Shown here in pieces: positions 22,813 through 36,100 of a DNA stretch of 64,000 nucleotides. Under the pieces are notes generated by a model. That model saw nothing but the letters and a program-made list of their open reading frames with translations, did not search any database and had not been told where the DNA came from. Made by a program: the position numbers and the translations under genes. Numbering within the stretch: the first letter of the stretch is position 1; every line of letters starts with the position of its first letter. Source of the DNA: Hypholoma sublateritium FD-334 SS-4 (taxonomy: Eukaryota; Basidiomycota; Agaricomycetes; Agaricales; Strophariaceae). Where the stretch lies: the NCBI GenBank assembly GCA_000827495.1, contig KN817573.1:62001-126000 (forward strand). The letters are read 5' to 3'.

Positions 22813-25058
22813 CCCTTGAAGCCGCCTCTGATTACTCGAATATCTTCTCTAACTGGAGGATGCTCCCCACGACCGGCCATTGTCAACATTTGACGTACCG
22901 ACCACTTCTTTCCGTCCCAAACCGTGCCCCATCATGTGCGTCATGATCATATGAAAATACTATATGCATGCAACGGCTTAAAATATCTGTCATTAGATGA
23001 ATCTATGTCCGCATCAAGTGGTTCAGCATGAAGTATCGAGTGCGCCCGCGTACCCTATCTCTAATCACATTGAGTATGCAAGTGGGCAGCGATCCGGGAT
23101 TTGTGAAGCCTGTTATGCGCCTATAGGCTCGAAATGGGGCGTCTCGTCCGCCGCGCATGTGACGACGGATACACATTCCCAACTTAGTCCTACTCACCGA
23201 TGAAAACGCAGAAGGCACACTGCCATTGCAGTCGGAGGTTACAGCCAACAGGAAGCCCGCGCGTCCTCCTGCTTTCGCGTATCTCTTCTCAGCAGCGTCC
23301 TCCTCGTTCCGAGGAATACACGCACTAACCGCCACTTAACCAGATTCTCCTCCGCGTCGTGCTACTTGTACCCCCGTGGGGCGTGCGCAGCCACCCGCCC
23401 GGCTGCTCATTGCTTGTTCGACGGCTGATCCCCGCGTCCGCTTCCACCTACGGCTTTGCCACCGCTACACTTATACGCCGATGCAAACACGCACCACCCA
23501 TGACACACGCCTGCAGCCCGGCGCGGATGAACAATATGCGCGAACCTTCGCCAGGCGCGCTACCGGCGCACAACAGGGTGCTTGCAGCAGCTGCACTTCT
23601 TATCCGCTCTGATCCACTGCAAGGGCGCCGTCACTCCGCACGCGCCTCGAAGCTCCAAGTACCGACCTGCCAGGAAGCGGTGCCGGCGAATATCACTGTG
23701 CGAGAGATTGGACTTCATTTTCATCTCCGCCGCGCCCTGCATGCATAATGTATAACGGCGCCCATAACCGCTAAGTAGCGGTGAGCTTTTCGCCCGCATT
23801 CCAATCGCTAATTTATTACGTTTTGCAGTCGCTAAATATTGCATCGCAAGATGATTAGCAGCTGGAACAAGTAACCGTCCGTATTTAAGTATACTTACAT
23901 AGTATCTCGTTTGTCTGCACTTCGAAGCATAAGGTAGCATGTAATGACACTACGTCAGGCAAACAATTTGTGCAATACCGCTTCGACAAGTCATTGAAGA
24001 TGAGCTTGATCCTGGTGTTATCAAAAATTCAGATTCGCGCTCGCACCCGCCTTCGCATCCCCTCGCGTATCGGAATAATGAGGCTCCCATGAGCTAACAA
24101 TGGGGATCGTCGGAGAATTCATCGTATCGCTGCATCGGCCTTTGAGCGCAGACGATACGTAAGCACGCACCGATGTAGCGTACCAGTGTCGGAGCGCAGA
24201 CTATGTCTTCGCTATGTTTCACCCCCAAATAAGCAGCATAGCGAAGAATCAAGGGATCTCCACCTCAATGATTTGCATTTCTATACATTCGGCTATTTTG
24301 AGCGTTTACTTATTTTCGGCGCTCTTTGTCGAAGCCAAATAAGTAAAACACTCCGGCGTCCACGGCGACAATAGCGGGAAGTGTCAGTCCCGCTGAAACT
24401 AAGTACTACTTTGGAGGAATCGTTTATGCCAACGCAATGCATTTTATTAAAGGCACAGATTTACCAGATCGTCTCTTCTGCTTGGCTTCTGAATAGGACC
24501 GAAATATACCGCTGATTCAATAATAGAAGAGACCTGTGCGAAGGTACTCACAAGGAGAATGGTGCGCAGCGTGCCAACTGGTTCATCTCAGTTGGCGCTT
24601 GAGTATAGTGATAAACGAGGGATTCATTTCATTTTATGTAAATACTAAATACTAAACGTTGATATTTCCCAGTTGGCTCACACAGCCTCACAGTACTAGG
24701 TTTCACAGATCCAATGGGAAGCGGAAACGCAGTCGATGTTTTCGCCAACCTTTCACTTCGCAATGCTTCAAGTCACCCACGAGGGCCATGATTCAATAAG
24801 ATATTTTATCGAACCCCAAAGAAATACGAACTAGCTAGTCGCTGTCGCTAATCGACGGCGGATGCAGCCCCTGATTTCTGTTCCTGCAAGTGCAGGGTCA
24901 GAAGTCCTATCCAAGGCTACCCTAACTTCTGGTCTGTTAGCCTTCGCGACCCAAATATTTTCTGGCACGGTCCAGGCTCAGGGTTTCGTGCTAGACTATA
25001 ACTCCGGTGTTCATGGAATGCGCGGATGCAGAGCAGTGTAGAGTGACGTTGAGTCAGT
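22813..25058. other. Gene-poor interval between XRN1 and GMP synthase
   Basis: About 2.2 kb. Overlapping short frames occur on both strands around 23000-23940 in a locally GC-richer patch, but none has a motif or convincing splice structure. No tRNA or transposon ends were found. Confidence 0.4.
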
Positions 25059-27266
25059 CTATAGCCATTCCACGGTCTAGTGATAGAAATGAAACCATTC
25101 GTAAGCGTTGGACGGAATGGCCGATGTGAAAATGCCTACCGCAGGTGGCTTGGAAGAAATATCGTACGTGACCCGGTTGATACCAGCGACTTCGTTTGTG
25201 ATGCGCGACGAAATGCGACGCAGAATTTCTGGCGGGAACGCGAACCTGTCATACGGAACATCCCACCCAATAAGCAGCGAATTACGGAAAATGGTAATAC
25301 AGAAACGAACCAGTCCGCCGTCATGAAGTCCTCAGATTGCACTGCCCGTAGGGCGATGACCTAACGTTTTCTCGGCATCAGTAAACGGCGTTCAGACTAT
25401 CAAATTAACGGCAATCCAGGGGGTTTGATACGCACTTGCTCGTACGTCCGTTGGTCCCCCATGACTCCGACAGCCTTGACGGGAAGCAACACGGCGAACG
25501 CTTGCGCGATTTGGTCGTAAAGACCAGCCTTGCGGATTTCCTCGATGTAGATGGTATCCGCCAATTGCAGGATCTTAACTTGTTCACGGTTCACTGGACC
25601 GAGAATGCGGATGGCGAGGCCAGGGCCGGGGAAGGGGTGGCGCCCTACCAACTGAGCAGGGATCGACAGCAGCCGCCCAAGGGTGCGGACCTCATCTAAT
25701 CACGGGTGCGAATAATTCTTGATTAGGGGATGTGGGATATCGGGCTGTAGGATGCATCGCACCTTTGAACAACTCCCTTAGGGGTTCAATGAGCTTGAGC
25801 TTCATGTCTTTCAGGAGTCCTCCAACATTGTGATGGGTCTTGATTGTCGCGCTGGGGCCCTTGAAGCTGATGCTTTCGATGACGTCTGGGTAGAGCGTCC
25901 CCTGGAGCAGCCATTCAACGCGGCCTTTGGGTGCCGCTCCGAGCTTCTCTTCGTCCTCAGCCGCCTTTTCGATCTTAGTCGCCTCCTCCTCAAATACATT
26001 GATGAAGGTGTTTCCGATGATCTTTCGCTTCTGTTCCGGGTCTTCTATCCCTTCCAAACGTTGTAGGAATAGATCAGAGGCGTCTACCACTGTCAAATTG
26101 ACGCCAAGATCCTTATTCAGCATTTCGTTAACTTGCTTGGCCTCGTTAAGACGCAGTACACCGTTGTCGACCATAATTGCGTGAAACCTATGACATGATG
26201 GTCAAAAAGGCGCCCAAGCATTTATATAATGCTGACCTATCGCCAATTGCTTCATGCATTAACTTGGCAGCCACCGTGCTATCAACTCCCCCACTCACAG
26301 CCCCGATGACGCGACCCGTTGGCCCGCAGATTTCGCGAATGCGGGCGATCTCCTTTCCAATAAATTCTTCCTAATAAGATAAATGAGTAAGACGAATAGG
26401 TTGAGTAAGCGCAGGATAATAATACCATCGTCCAATTTTGTTTGCACCCGCAAATATCAAGTATAAATCGACCGATAACAGCTTTTCCATTGGGCGAGTG
26501 GGTCACCTCCGGATGGAACTGTATCCCATACCAAGGCTTCGAATTGTGGGCAAGTGCGGCATATGGCGCGGTCCCCGTGTATCCAATAACATGGAAATCA
26601 GGAGGAGGTTTCGACAGTTGATCTCCATGGGACATCCAGACCTAGCTCAGGTCGATCAGTTCACACGAAGTGGACATTTGGCGCTACTCGACTGACCTTC
26701 ATCTCGTCTTCAAATCCAGCGAAAAGCGCGTCTGCAGAACCATTTCCGTGCTTCGCAATCGTGATGTTCGCGGAGCCGTATTCGCGATGGTCACATTTTG
26801 TAACTTCACCGCCGAGATTCCAGGCGATTTCCTGGCGATACATCGATTGAGTGATAAGTCGCCGCTGAATGAAAAACAAATAGATACCTGTAGACCATAG
26901 CAGATTCCTAAGATCGGGATACCTAACTCAAAAATAGCGGGGTCGACATGGGGAGAAACGTCGTCATAGACCGAGTATGGTGATCCTGATAAGATGATTC
27001 CTGTGTGTTCTGTTCAGCTCCAAGACCACATCTGCATGCAGTTCTTCCAAACCTTTGGGTTTGAAGTGAACATCTTTGATCAAAGTCGTACAGGGCATCA
27101 ACTCGGCGTAAACGTTATGTTCTCTGCATCGTCGCGTAATCAAATGGCTGTACTGTTGATGTATTTCAATATTTGCTATATGAACGGCAAGTCCACAAGA
27201 AAGACGGACCTGGGAGCCAAAATCTAGGATAAGAACGGTATCAAATTGGTCGTGAATTTCTGCCAT
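25059..27266 (-). CDS. GUA1: GMP synthase, glutamine-hydrolysing
   Basis: Cytosolic enzyme aminating XMP to GMP with glutamine and ATP, the last step of guanine nucleotide synthesis. The start is at 27264-27266 ([19 protein letters not shown]). The class I glutamine amidotransferase domain follows: [12 protein letters not shown] with the nucleophile Cys, [16 protein letters not shown], and the His/Glu pair in [11 protein letters not shown]. The ATP-pyrophosphatase domain has the PP-loop SGGVDST near 26290, then [34 protein letters not shown] and the dimerisation part [16 protein letters not shown]. Late exons carry [43 protein letters not shown], and ISSKPPA joined across an intron to TVEWL and stop. 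Introns are short. The terminal residue is Leu where the family usually ends in Glu. Full-length and apparently intact. Confidence 0.94.
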
Positions 27267-30200
27267 GGTTATTGAGAAAGTGAGATACTGAGCTCGAATG
27301 AAATCCAAAACCAAAAACTTAGCGTAGGCGTCACGTGTGTGACGGGATGACGGGCCGTGGGCTTGGGTGTTTGATCTTTCCCACGTCCCGACTCTCAACC
27401 ACATCCCATTTGACTTGATTCACATGGACATTGTCAAAACACGCCATAAAGCAAGTTCTGTCCCAAATTAAATCGTGTTGAGTCTCTTATTCTCTTCAAT
27501 GATATTTCTTTCACAAGTGGTTCGACCCAGGGCCTCGGGTAGACACGGGTCGGACTCGGACATGGCTGAAGACGTATAGAAATACTTCTGTCTGCGAGGC
27601 CGAACTCTCAAGCGTTCTCTTGCATCGGAACTCGATCGCTCGCTTCTTATCTCCTTCCTTGCCCTTGTAGTTTGAAGTTCGGTCGACGGTGATGCGCTGC
27701 GCAGCGGCAACCTGTCCAACTCGGGCAACGATTTTTTCGGCCGCCCAAGCCTGCAGCAGGTTGACATGTCTCGAGCACTCGAGTGTCTGATCTTCTGAGC
27801 TCTAGCCAACCTCCGGAATCTCCGTTGATTGTTAGGTCTAAACTCAGATTTTTGCCGTCGGGCCTTCTCTCTTGCCTCTGGCGGCTCTGGCCGGCTTCAT
27901 CTCCGCATCGAACCAACAACATATCCTTGCAATCAGCAAACTGTGTCATTTTCAACGGGCTACATTTTGCTAAATGCATCGTCTTACAGTCTATGTACGT
28001 CGCTTTGATTCCAATTGCAGACCAACTCTGCATGCCTGCTAAGGTCAGCAGGTACACAGAGCATGCGCATGAGTTGCTCTTGTCATGGATTGCTCTTTTC
28101 CCATATGCCAGTGCCAGACATTTATAGGACTCTGCGTGCTGTAGATGTTGGCAGCATGTTTGGTCGACAGGGTCCCAAACATAGCACTATTTCGCCTCTG
28201 TTGACGGTTCCATTTCTTTAGGATCTCTGCTCCGCCAAATAGCCCTATATTCTCACAATTTGTAACGAACACAAACAAGGACTTCAAGTGGTCCCTTTGG
28301 TACGGCTGAACAGCGAATATGGTATGCGCCATACTGTGCGCGCTAATGACCGCAGGTCAAATCGGGGTCTCGTAATTCGCTCATCACTGTGATAAGGTTT
28401 TTGACCCAGAGGCACGCGTGGAGATATGCTCAATAGAGGATTGTCGCTAGCTCTACGCAGGTCCGTGTCAGGAAATGTCATTATTTAATTTATCATCCTG
28501 CGAGCTACTGATCAAGCAAATCAATCGTCATCGAAAATGCGTTGAATATGTTGCCCCACTTACAGCCCGCAAACAGTGGCAAGAACCCAGCCGTCATTCA
28601 TCTTTCTGGGGTCGCATTGTTGTTCGAGAAAGATGCAGTAAAAAGCGCTGGGCGTTCACACACCGTCCCCGCTAAGTGACTGCGCGGCCAGCTTGATCGA
28701 GCAGTCTACTCTTGTTTTGCTCCTCCACTTCTCTTCAATGTCAGAAGCGTCGATCCATATTGCTCTTCATGCTGACCAATTATCCCGAAAGTCCAGGAGT
28801 CGTCAAGAAGACACCAAGATGCTTGCTTATAAAAATATAGTCTTGTTTTCTTTTACTTTTTACTCTGACTGCTCAAGGTGGCCCACATACACGAATGCCA
28901 ATCGTGACGGACCTTGCATCTTCTTCGTAGAACTTCGAAAACATAATAGCAAGTCAACATTCACTGCGTCCCAAGAAAGCGTGGTGAGTATTCCACGATC
29001 ATCGTGATTGAACATGGCCATCATTCGCCTATGTCAGTGCCACCCATGTTTTTTTCTTTGAAACAATCAAGAGCATGGTTTTTCCGGGAGCTCGTGTTTT
29101 TACGCTAAACTTCGGATTGAACAGTCACCTTTCAATGTTTCAGTCACATCAAGCTATTTGATAACTCTACGATTAGGTACAAGAGTTACCTGTCTGCACT
29201 GGATACTTACTTCGAGGGACATCTCATGTGGCATGAAAGCTTCTTATTAGTCGGGCACTGCAAAACGTTAACACCGTCGATCACCGAAGCCGAGGTGCTC
29301 AGTTCGAAGAGCAAAGCCGCAGTTGGCAATACGCCTTTTATGGCAGTTTTATCTCTTTAAAATAGAGCATGAAGCAGCGTGGCTCCCATACATGCAGGGC
29401 CGCCAATAACTTGTTCTCTGTTCCTTATTTTAGCTGCGACCCTCTATTGTCATCCCTGGGTATAGATCGCGTCAAAATATTAAACGGACGCGGACAAGCA
29501 GTCCGAGGTGAATGCACCCAATATCGTGTCCAGTAATAGCATTTACCGAGGTATAGTGAGTAAAGAAGGATTTGCCTTGGTGCACTTAATTATATCGGCG
29601 GGGAGCAGGAGCACCGCGGATTTGACATTTCTCACTCCCTTCTCTGGCTCCCTTGTCATTGCCACGCTGAAAAGAGTCAATCCCCAAATATGAGTCATGA
29701 CAGCATCGAAATTCTAATGCAGAGAGAGCAGATGTCACGCCGCCATCTTACACCCCCCGAAAATGATTCAACTATCATGATGTATACAAACCTCCTCGCA
29801 CGCACACCTACTTTATCGGTAGTTACCGCATTGGAAATTAAAGTATTTGGAGAGAGCGCTGGGACGTTAAATCGCCTCGTGACTGCTACAAAAGCATCAG
29901 GCGCTTGACAAAGCTGCTGAGAAATAGTCACGAGCGTCTAGTGATAAGGACGGAAAAAGGGATGCGGAGGGCAGTGTTTTGATTGTCTCCCCGCCGCCGT
30001 GACCGCCCGTCAGTACCCCTTAACTACGGCACCACTACATAAGCTAGTCAATAATACGCTGGTTTTGGTGTGTTTACCGCCCGCTCGGAATGAATCATCT
30101 ACTATATACGCGGAGCGTTGCATTTTTCCACAAAGAGTCGCAGTCATATTAGCGATTTAAACTTGGTCAACATTGGACACACTGTTTTGGACAAGTTCTA

Positions 30201-31629
30201 GATGCGAGAGGCAGAAGCATAAGTCCCCAATAAATACAGTGAAACTACTCATTGAATAATTCGCTCACCGCTAAATAGGTACCTACTAGGTACAAATAGG
30301 TATTTGACATGGTTATCGGACATGGTCATATTTGGACGCCGATCCTCACAGGCTGCTACATTCTTGCTAGCCGGAGCACTGAAAGTCGAGGTATGCAGTT
30401 TGGCCAGTCATACAGGAAGTATCTTTAACCATTCGGAATTGGCTAGAGGCTTGAGAGCTGAGCAGTAGGCGGGCGCCACTTGCGCACTGACAAGCATCCT
30501 TACCAGTTGGTGTCATGAAATGGTAGACGACGTGAATAGAAAACTACACAGTGATGTATCACAGCGACCTGATCGCGGGCTTCACCTATCCGCAGGCTTT
30601 CCCTTTTCAGATCTGCGAGTTTTGCTGTGACATGAAAGTGTCTGTATTAGGATTAAATAGGATTAAACAGCGGCACATGATGGCGCCAACCGACTGCCGA
30701 CTCACATATTCTTGGAATGAGATTTCCACTGCTTGCTCTCATGGTCTCTCTTCTTGCGGCGCGGGAGCCTCAGGCGGCACGATACTTGAAGGACATGGGG
30801 TCACTCAGTAGGTGCTCAAGGACTCGAGTGACGCATTCCGCGTAGGCCGTCCAGTGACAGAAACGGACGATCTGCTCAGAGAAATAGGCAGGCGGGGCAG
30901 AGAAATGGGGGCTGATAATCCGCAGGCCTGGAAAGCAGGGAACTAAATATCCCCACGGATGTCAGGGAATTCCATGCATTGACGTGGAGAACGCCGTGGG
31001 TTGTACACATTGCACCGTTACATGTACGCGAAACCGTATAGTGACGACCAAGAGAATCTATTAATAGATCCGAGGGTAGAGGCACTAGAAAAGGCAAGGC
31101 TATTATGTAATCATTATCCAGCATTGACAACCGAACCAGTTCTAGTCGGGACCGTTTTCGAGTTAGCTACAGGAAGTAATAGTTCGCCCAAGAAGAAGAA
31201 AGCTGCGATTATCGCCTGGGTGTTGCTGAAGTGTAAACGAGACAAAACAGAGGCGTGCTCTGAGAGAGCACGCCGCTAGGATATCTCTTATCCCACCACG
31301 CAGACAAGAATTCCACATGTAGAAGATATTCCTGGTAAACCAGCAGGCCAAGCAACTCCATAAGGTACGCTGCCTGTACGGGACGGTAGACATCGGAGCT
31401 GCTCGTAAGCATGCGCAACACCATCTCTTTCGACGATCTGATCTCTTTTGGGATCACAGCCCTACTGATCCCGATCTTACTGTGGGAGCACTACTGATTA
31501 GACATATCCCCATTTCAAGTGCAGATGCGCTATTGCAGAAACAATATTAAGTGGGCGCATCATGTCCACTTGTAATTCCTGCTTCACTCTCCTCCTTCCC
31601 TTTCGCTGTGCCTATCTTCCAACCAAAGC
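27267..31629. other. Long gene-poor interval between GMP synthase and the MYB gene
   Basis: About 4.4 kb with only short open frames. The minus-strand frames 27468-27809 (Arg/Ser-rich) and 31209-31457 look marginally protein-like but lack motifs or splice partners, and 31001-31279 on the plus strand overlaps the latter. No transposase, reverse transcriptase or terminal repeats were seen. Probably decayed sequence. Confidence 0.45.
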
Positions 31630-33124
31630 ATGTCGCAAATGTTTTGTCGAGAGCGCAGGTCATGGACGGCGAAGGAGGATCAACTCCTCCGAGACGCTGT
31701 TCAAAAGGGTGTGTACACTTCCGCGACACTGAAGGCATTATGCTCACGGTTAAGCTACAGAGGATCCCGATAATGCGAACCCTTCCAAGTGGCACGCAAT
31801 TGCGAAGCACGTTCCAAATAGAACAAACAAGGATTGTCGCAAGAGGTGGTTTGCAAAAATGGCTTCAGATGTGGTAAAAGGTGGATGGGCCCCGGACGAG
31901 GATGAAAAGCTGGTCAAGGGAATTGAACGATACGGTACCCGGTATGCAGATCTATTTGACTGAGTGGATGCATTGGGAGTTTCTTACTGTGCGATGTCCC
32001 TTAGTTGGTCGCTGGTCGCTTCAGTTGTTCAAACAAGGAACAGTGACCGTGAGTCATCCTTGTTGTGGTTTCGTTAAGGGCTCGCTCAATGTTCTGCCGT
32101 TAGAATGTGCAAAAAGGTGGACCGATACGCTCAACCCTGCAATTGATCGAACCACATGGTCCTCCGAAGCTGTAAGTTGGTCTCCTGGAAATTGCTGGGC
32201 GGTCTCAGTGCTAACTAATGTCCAGGATGAACTGCTACTTCGAGCCGTATCCGAACATGGCAAAGTGTGGACAAAGATTGTCAAGACCTACTTTCCAGGC
32301 CGGACGGGGCTTTCTGCGAAGAATAGGTAATTATGGCGTTCCCAGTAATTACCTATGGAAAGAAACTCACGTCATTCTTCAGATACAACAGTATAACGAG
32401 ATTTAATTCAGATTTATCTCGAAACACCCGACCACGGCGCAAATCTGACGGTGGTGCCTATGCTCTGAGCCACAGAAAGTCAGAAAGCGTGTCTTCTTCG
32501 TCAAGCGCATCCCCGGAGTCTCCGTCAATGAGCTTGCCATACATCACCACGTCGTCTTTCCAGAATCAGATGGACGCGAAACAACCCCATCCTTACAGGT
32601 TCGAGCCGTCCTTCTCCACGTGGTCGTCTTCTTCCTCTGTTACGAGCGACGATGCTCCCTCATTCCGTGCTTCTCCAATCGGTTTTGATTATATTCCTGA
32701 CCATGCCACTTCTCCATCTCCATCCGACACGTCTTACCATCCATTTGAGATTTCCATGAACAACACGCTGTCGACGTTCCCAGACTCGGCGCAAATTTTC
32801 CCTGGTTCCTCATCACCGACGATATCTTCAAGTCAACTATACAAGCACTACTCTAACCACGGACATCTCACTGGATATTCACAGTACCCGCAAGCTCTCA
32901 CGAACGGTGCTCACGACGTCCCAGATCAGTTTAGCATCTTCGATGGCATGTCGTCATTGGACTCAACGCCTATCATGGGATGGGAAACCGGCTCCTCGGC
33001 GGGTCCCAAGGTTGCCAACGGCGGTTACAAGCTGCCTGCGTCTAACGAATTTGTGAGAATGATTTATCTTTTTTTTGAAACGTCCAATATACTGACTACT
33101 GTTCTAATGCAGTATGTATTTTAG
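31630..33124 (+). CDS. Three-repeat MYB DNA-binding protein (R1R2R3)
   Basis: Probable nuclear transcription regulator. Six exons join in frame: 31630-31708, 31761-31941, 32005-32048, 32104-32171, 32226-32326 and from 32383. They encode three adjacent MYB repeats. Repeat 1 runs from RRSWTAKEDQLLRDAVQK to CRKRWFAKM. Repeat 2 runs from KGGWAPDEDEKLVKGIERYG to QCAKRWTDTLNP. Repeat 3 starts TTWSSEADELLLRAVSEHG and ends GLSAKNRYNSI. The spaced tryptophans of each helix-turn-helix are visible. A basic stretch (RPRRKSDGG) follows, then about 200 residues rich in Ser and Pro, a likely activation or regulatory tail. A last intron before the final YVF is possible; both readings end at the same stop. 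The target genes are unknown. It resembles c-Myb/Bas1-like fungal proteins at domain level only. Confidence 0.88.
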
Positions 33125-36100
33125 AGCACATTTTCTCATGCGTGCGCTACTTTCCGGTGGTAGCTGATAAATTCCTTAGATGTCGCCTGTTAAACTATCT
33201 CCACACAAGTCATGGCCTCTTGGAACACCTTATTGCTAGTAATAGTATTTGTAGAATTATGTATAGGATGGATGTACAATCAAAGCATAAGCGTTGGGCT
33301 TAATACGCAAATTCAAGTTCGAGATGACACAGCGGGCCTTGAATCCGGTCAGCATATTGTTACACCCGGCGGCTGACAACTTTGCGAATATGCATCGTCC
33401 TGTCATTATTCAAACCCTCATCAACAGCTGAATTGATCTGTAGCGTAGCCTCTATTAGTTGTTCTCGCGTTGTGGGCGCACTGCGCATGCTTCACGGTTG
33501 ATGGACTCAATAGCTGCGCAGACAGTTGGCTCGATCTTCCGCCAGCGGTTGTGCTTCTACCGCCGACTAGGCACGCGCACGTTTCACGGCCTTCGTGGTC
33601 ATTATCATGTATCATGGTATTATAGCCATGTAAGCATTGCATTCTCATCACATTTTCGAAGGAGGTATCGTGTGATTGCTACCTTTCAATACAGGACGGA
33701 GATATCACAAAACTGTGGTTGTCGAGTATGCGCCGAGAGACTCAAAACAGCGCAAGGTGAGTAATTTATGACTAGAAAAAAAGTTCGATAATACAGCGTG
33801 ATGTCTATTCAGCAACTTGTGTTTTCTGGGTAGGAACTGTTGCCACACGGAACGAATCAATCCATTTGCATGATTTATTGGAATTTTTGCGTTAACTCTT
33901 TCGCGCAGCATTCTAAAGTTGCACGCAGGCTATGCGGTGTGTTGAATGCTACTTATTCGTCGCTCAATAATCTCCGAGCATAACTATTTACTATTTCCTT
34001 GCGAGAGACGTTGCAGATGGTGTGAACAGTGCGTAGTACTTACGTACCGGCGTACCGCTCAGAGATTTTACATGAATATTCACAAATAGTTTGGGTCTTA
34101 TATAACAGACTGGGAAATTATTAACATAACCCTCTTTTGTGATACAGTGTGCATAATAAATCATATTAGACCGTGACCATGATGACCACCTTAATTTTCA
34201 TCGCCCACCGCGTTGTCCGTCGTTCTTCGCGAAAGCTCACGCAGCTCACGGCTTGCTCGGATTCCCATCATGATCTGACGTGCCGGGCTGATGCCGAGCG
34301 GTTCCTGATGCGTCAAGTAGCATTTTGGTACTTTCGACTGAATCTTCTTATGTACAATTCTTTTCGAAGTAAATACGCAGAAAGTGCGTCTCACGACCAG
34401 TACTATAGAAGGACGGCAGACTCAGCCGGGACAAGGGAGTCGCATCTATAATCAGCGAGGATTTGAGGGCTATGTCCGAGTCCGATCTCAGCTCGCCTGT
34501 CGGACACGAATTGGGGCAAGCAGCGATCAGCTACTTATATGTTCTCTCCCATACGGTGCTCCTCAGACGCGAAGCGCGGAGGTTAAGAGTCCATGCATTA
34601 CGGATGACCAGTGGGTCAGTCATGGCAACTTCACCCTCGGAGACCACAATGCGCTCCGCGGTAATCGGAAGTCTGCTCGGCCCTCTCCGGAGTTTGCTTG
34701 CAAATGTTGCAGCATTAAGCAAGTCCATACAACGTAAAGACGCTGACTTGAAGCTGACCGGTTTCAAGGCTAGAGAAAAACATACTTACCCTTACATAAA
34801 GTTAAAGAATAATATGGTCATAGAGACAAATCAAGTCAAGCAGGTTTATAAAAGCATCGCTGATACAGCCATTACGCAACAACAAATACACTTCAGGGTT
34901 CGCGGTAAGCAAAGTCGAGGGATCAGGGACGTCTGAATCTGGAGTGATCCTCCTACCCCACAGTGCCTTAATGGTCGAACCGTGCATTAAGCGCCCGTAA
35001 TTGTAGCGTGCAATGTTAGTGAAGGAATCTGCTCACTGTATCTTACTTGGGGTACAGCGGCAGCCGTCTCAACGCGATCCTGATATTTATTCCAGGCCGA
35101 ATTCTCTATATATAGTTAATATACCTCTTCCACTGACACGCACTCGGCCTGATCCTACTTCATCCGAGGTGCGAAACCACTTGGATAAGAAATTTACCAC
35201 TACATGCAGAAAGCATTTCAGGTTCCGTGTAATCGAGTGGGTCTCTGTACAGTTTGTTGTCATTCTCCCTGTTAGCCTTCAAATGGGATGCAAAGTGTTG
35301 TCAATAATAGCCAACCATTCGCACATACTTATCTCACAAACTTACATTAGTTATAGAACCCGAGACGATCGCGGAGGCAAAATCCGAAGTCCTGATTATC
35401 ACTGAGTGACGCCCCATGGAGAAGCGATTACCAGAACTCGGCAGATTCCTCCCAATATCCGGCTTGGTATTGCGTGAGGCAAGGAAGCTGTACACAGTGA
35501 TGCCTCTGATAAGAATGACCGTTGAGGGAGCCTTCGCGTTCGAAACGGCTAAAAAGCTTCTGGAGCGAGCCCGCGAGTGACCGACGATCGTGGAGAGAAT
35601 GAACGACATCTCCTATTTCTTTCCCATGTACAATTTGCCTATCATGGGGTACTAACGCCACGGTATATGCATAGTGAGACGGTACCATCATGTCCTTACC
35701 ACCCGTCTGACCTGGAAATTATTTGAAGCCTCTAAGTACTGTAAAGCTGAGGAATCGGAACGTTATCAGAAAGTCCCATGTTGTCCTAGCTTGTCCCACT
35801 CAAGCCTCAAAAGTCCCGCTGACATCGGGGCGTAAAATGAGAACTTACGGTCTATAAATTTAATATTCATCGAACTGCTTGACTTACACTGAAGAAGACC
35901 GGTCATGACCCATGTGTTCAAGAATGTAACAAGATTAAAGCTTGTTAAAATTCCTTCAATCACTGCAGGGAACCTGTCGTTCTCATTCGTAAGTATCCCC
36001 TCAGCGAGAGTCGACCGGGGGTGCCTTTAAGTTCGGCGTTGTATCTTGGACCAAGGCTAACCTAATAGTAAGTATGTAGCTTCTTTTTATAATTATTAAA

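Noticed and set aside
27468..28127. Arg/Ser-rich frames behind the GMP synthase gene
   Set aside because: They overlap on both strands with no motif, no splice structure and no homologue I recognise.
31001..31457. Overlapping plus- and minus-strand frames upstream of the MYB gene
   Set aside because: Both read moderately well, but they lie opposite each other, lack motifs and have no splice partner.
34191..35691. Possible membrane protein gene on the minus strand
   Set aside because: Patches read like protein (for example around HSRARSRSFL and ISPARQIMMGIR), but I could not join them in frame or match them to a family. A broken gene is possible, not shown.
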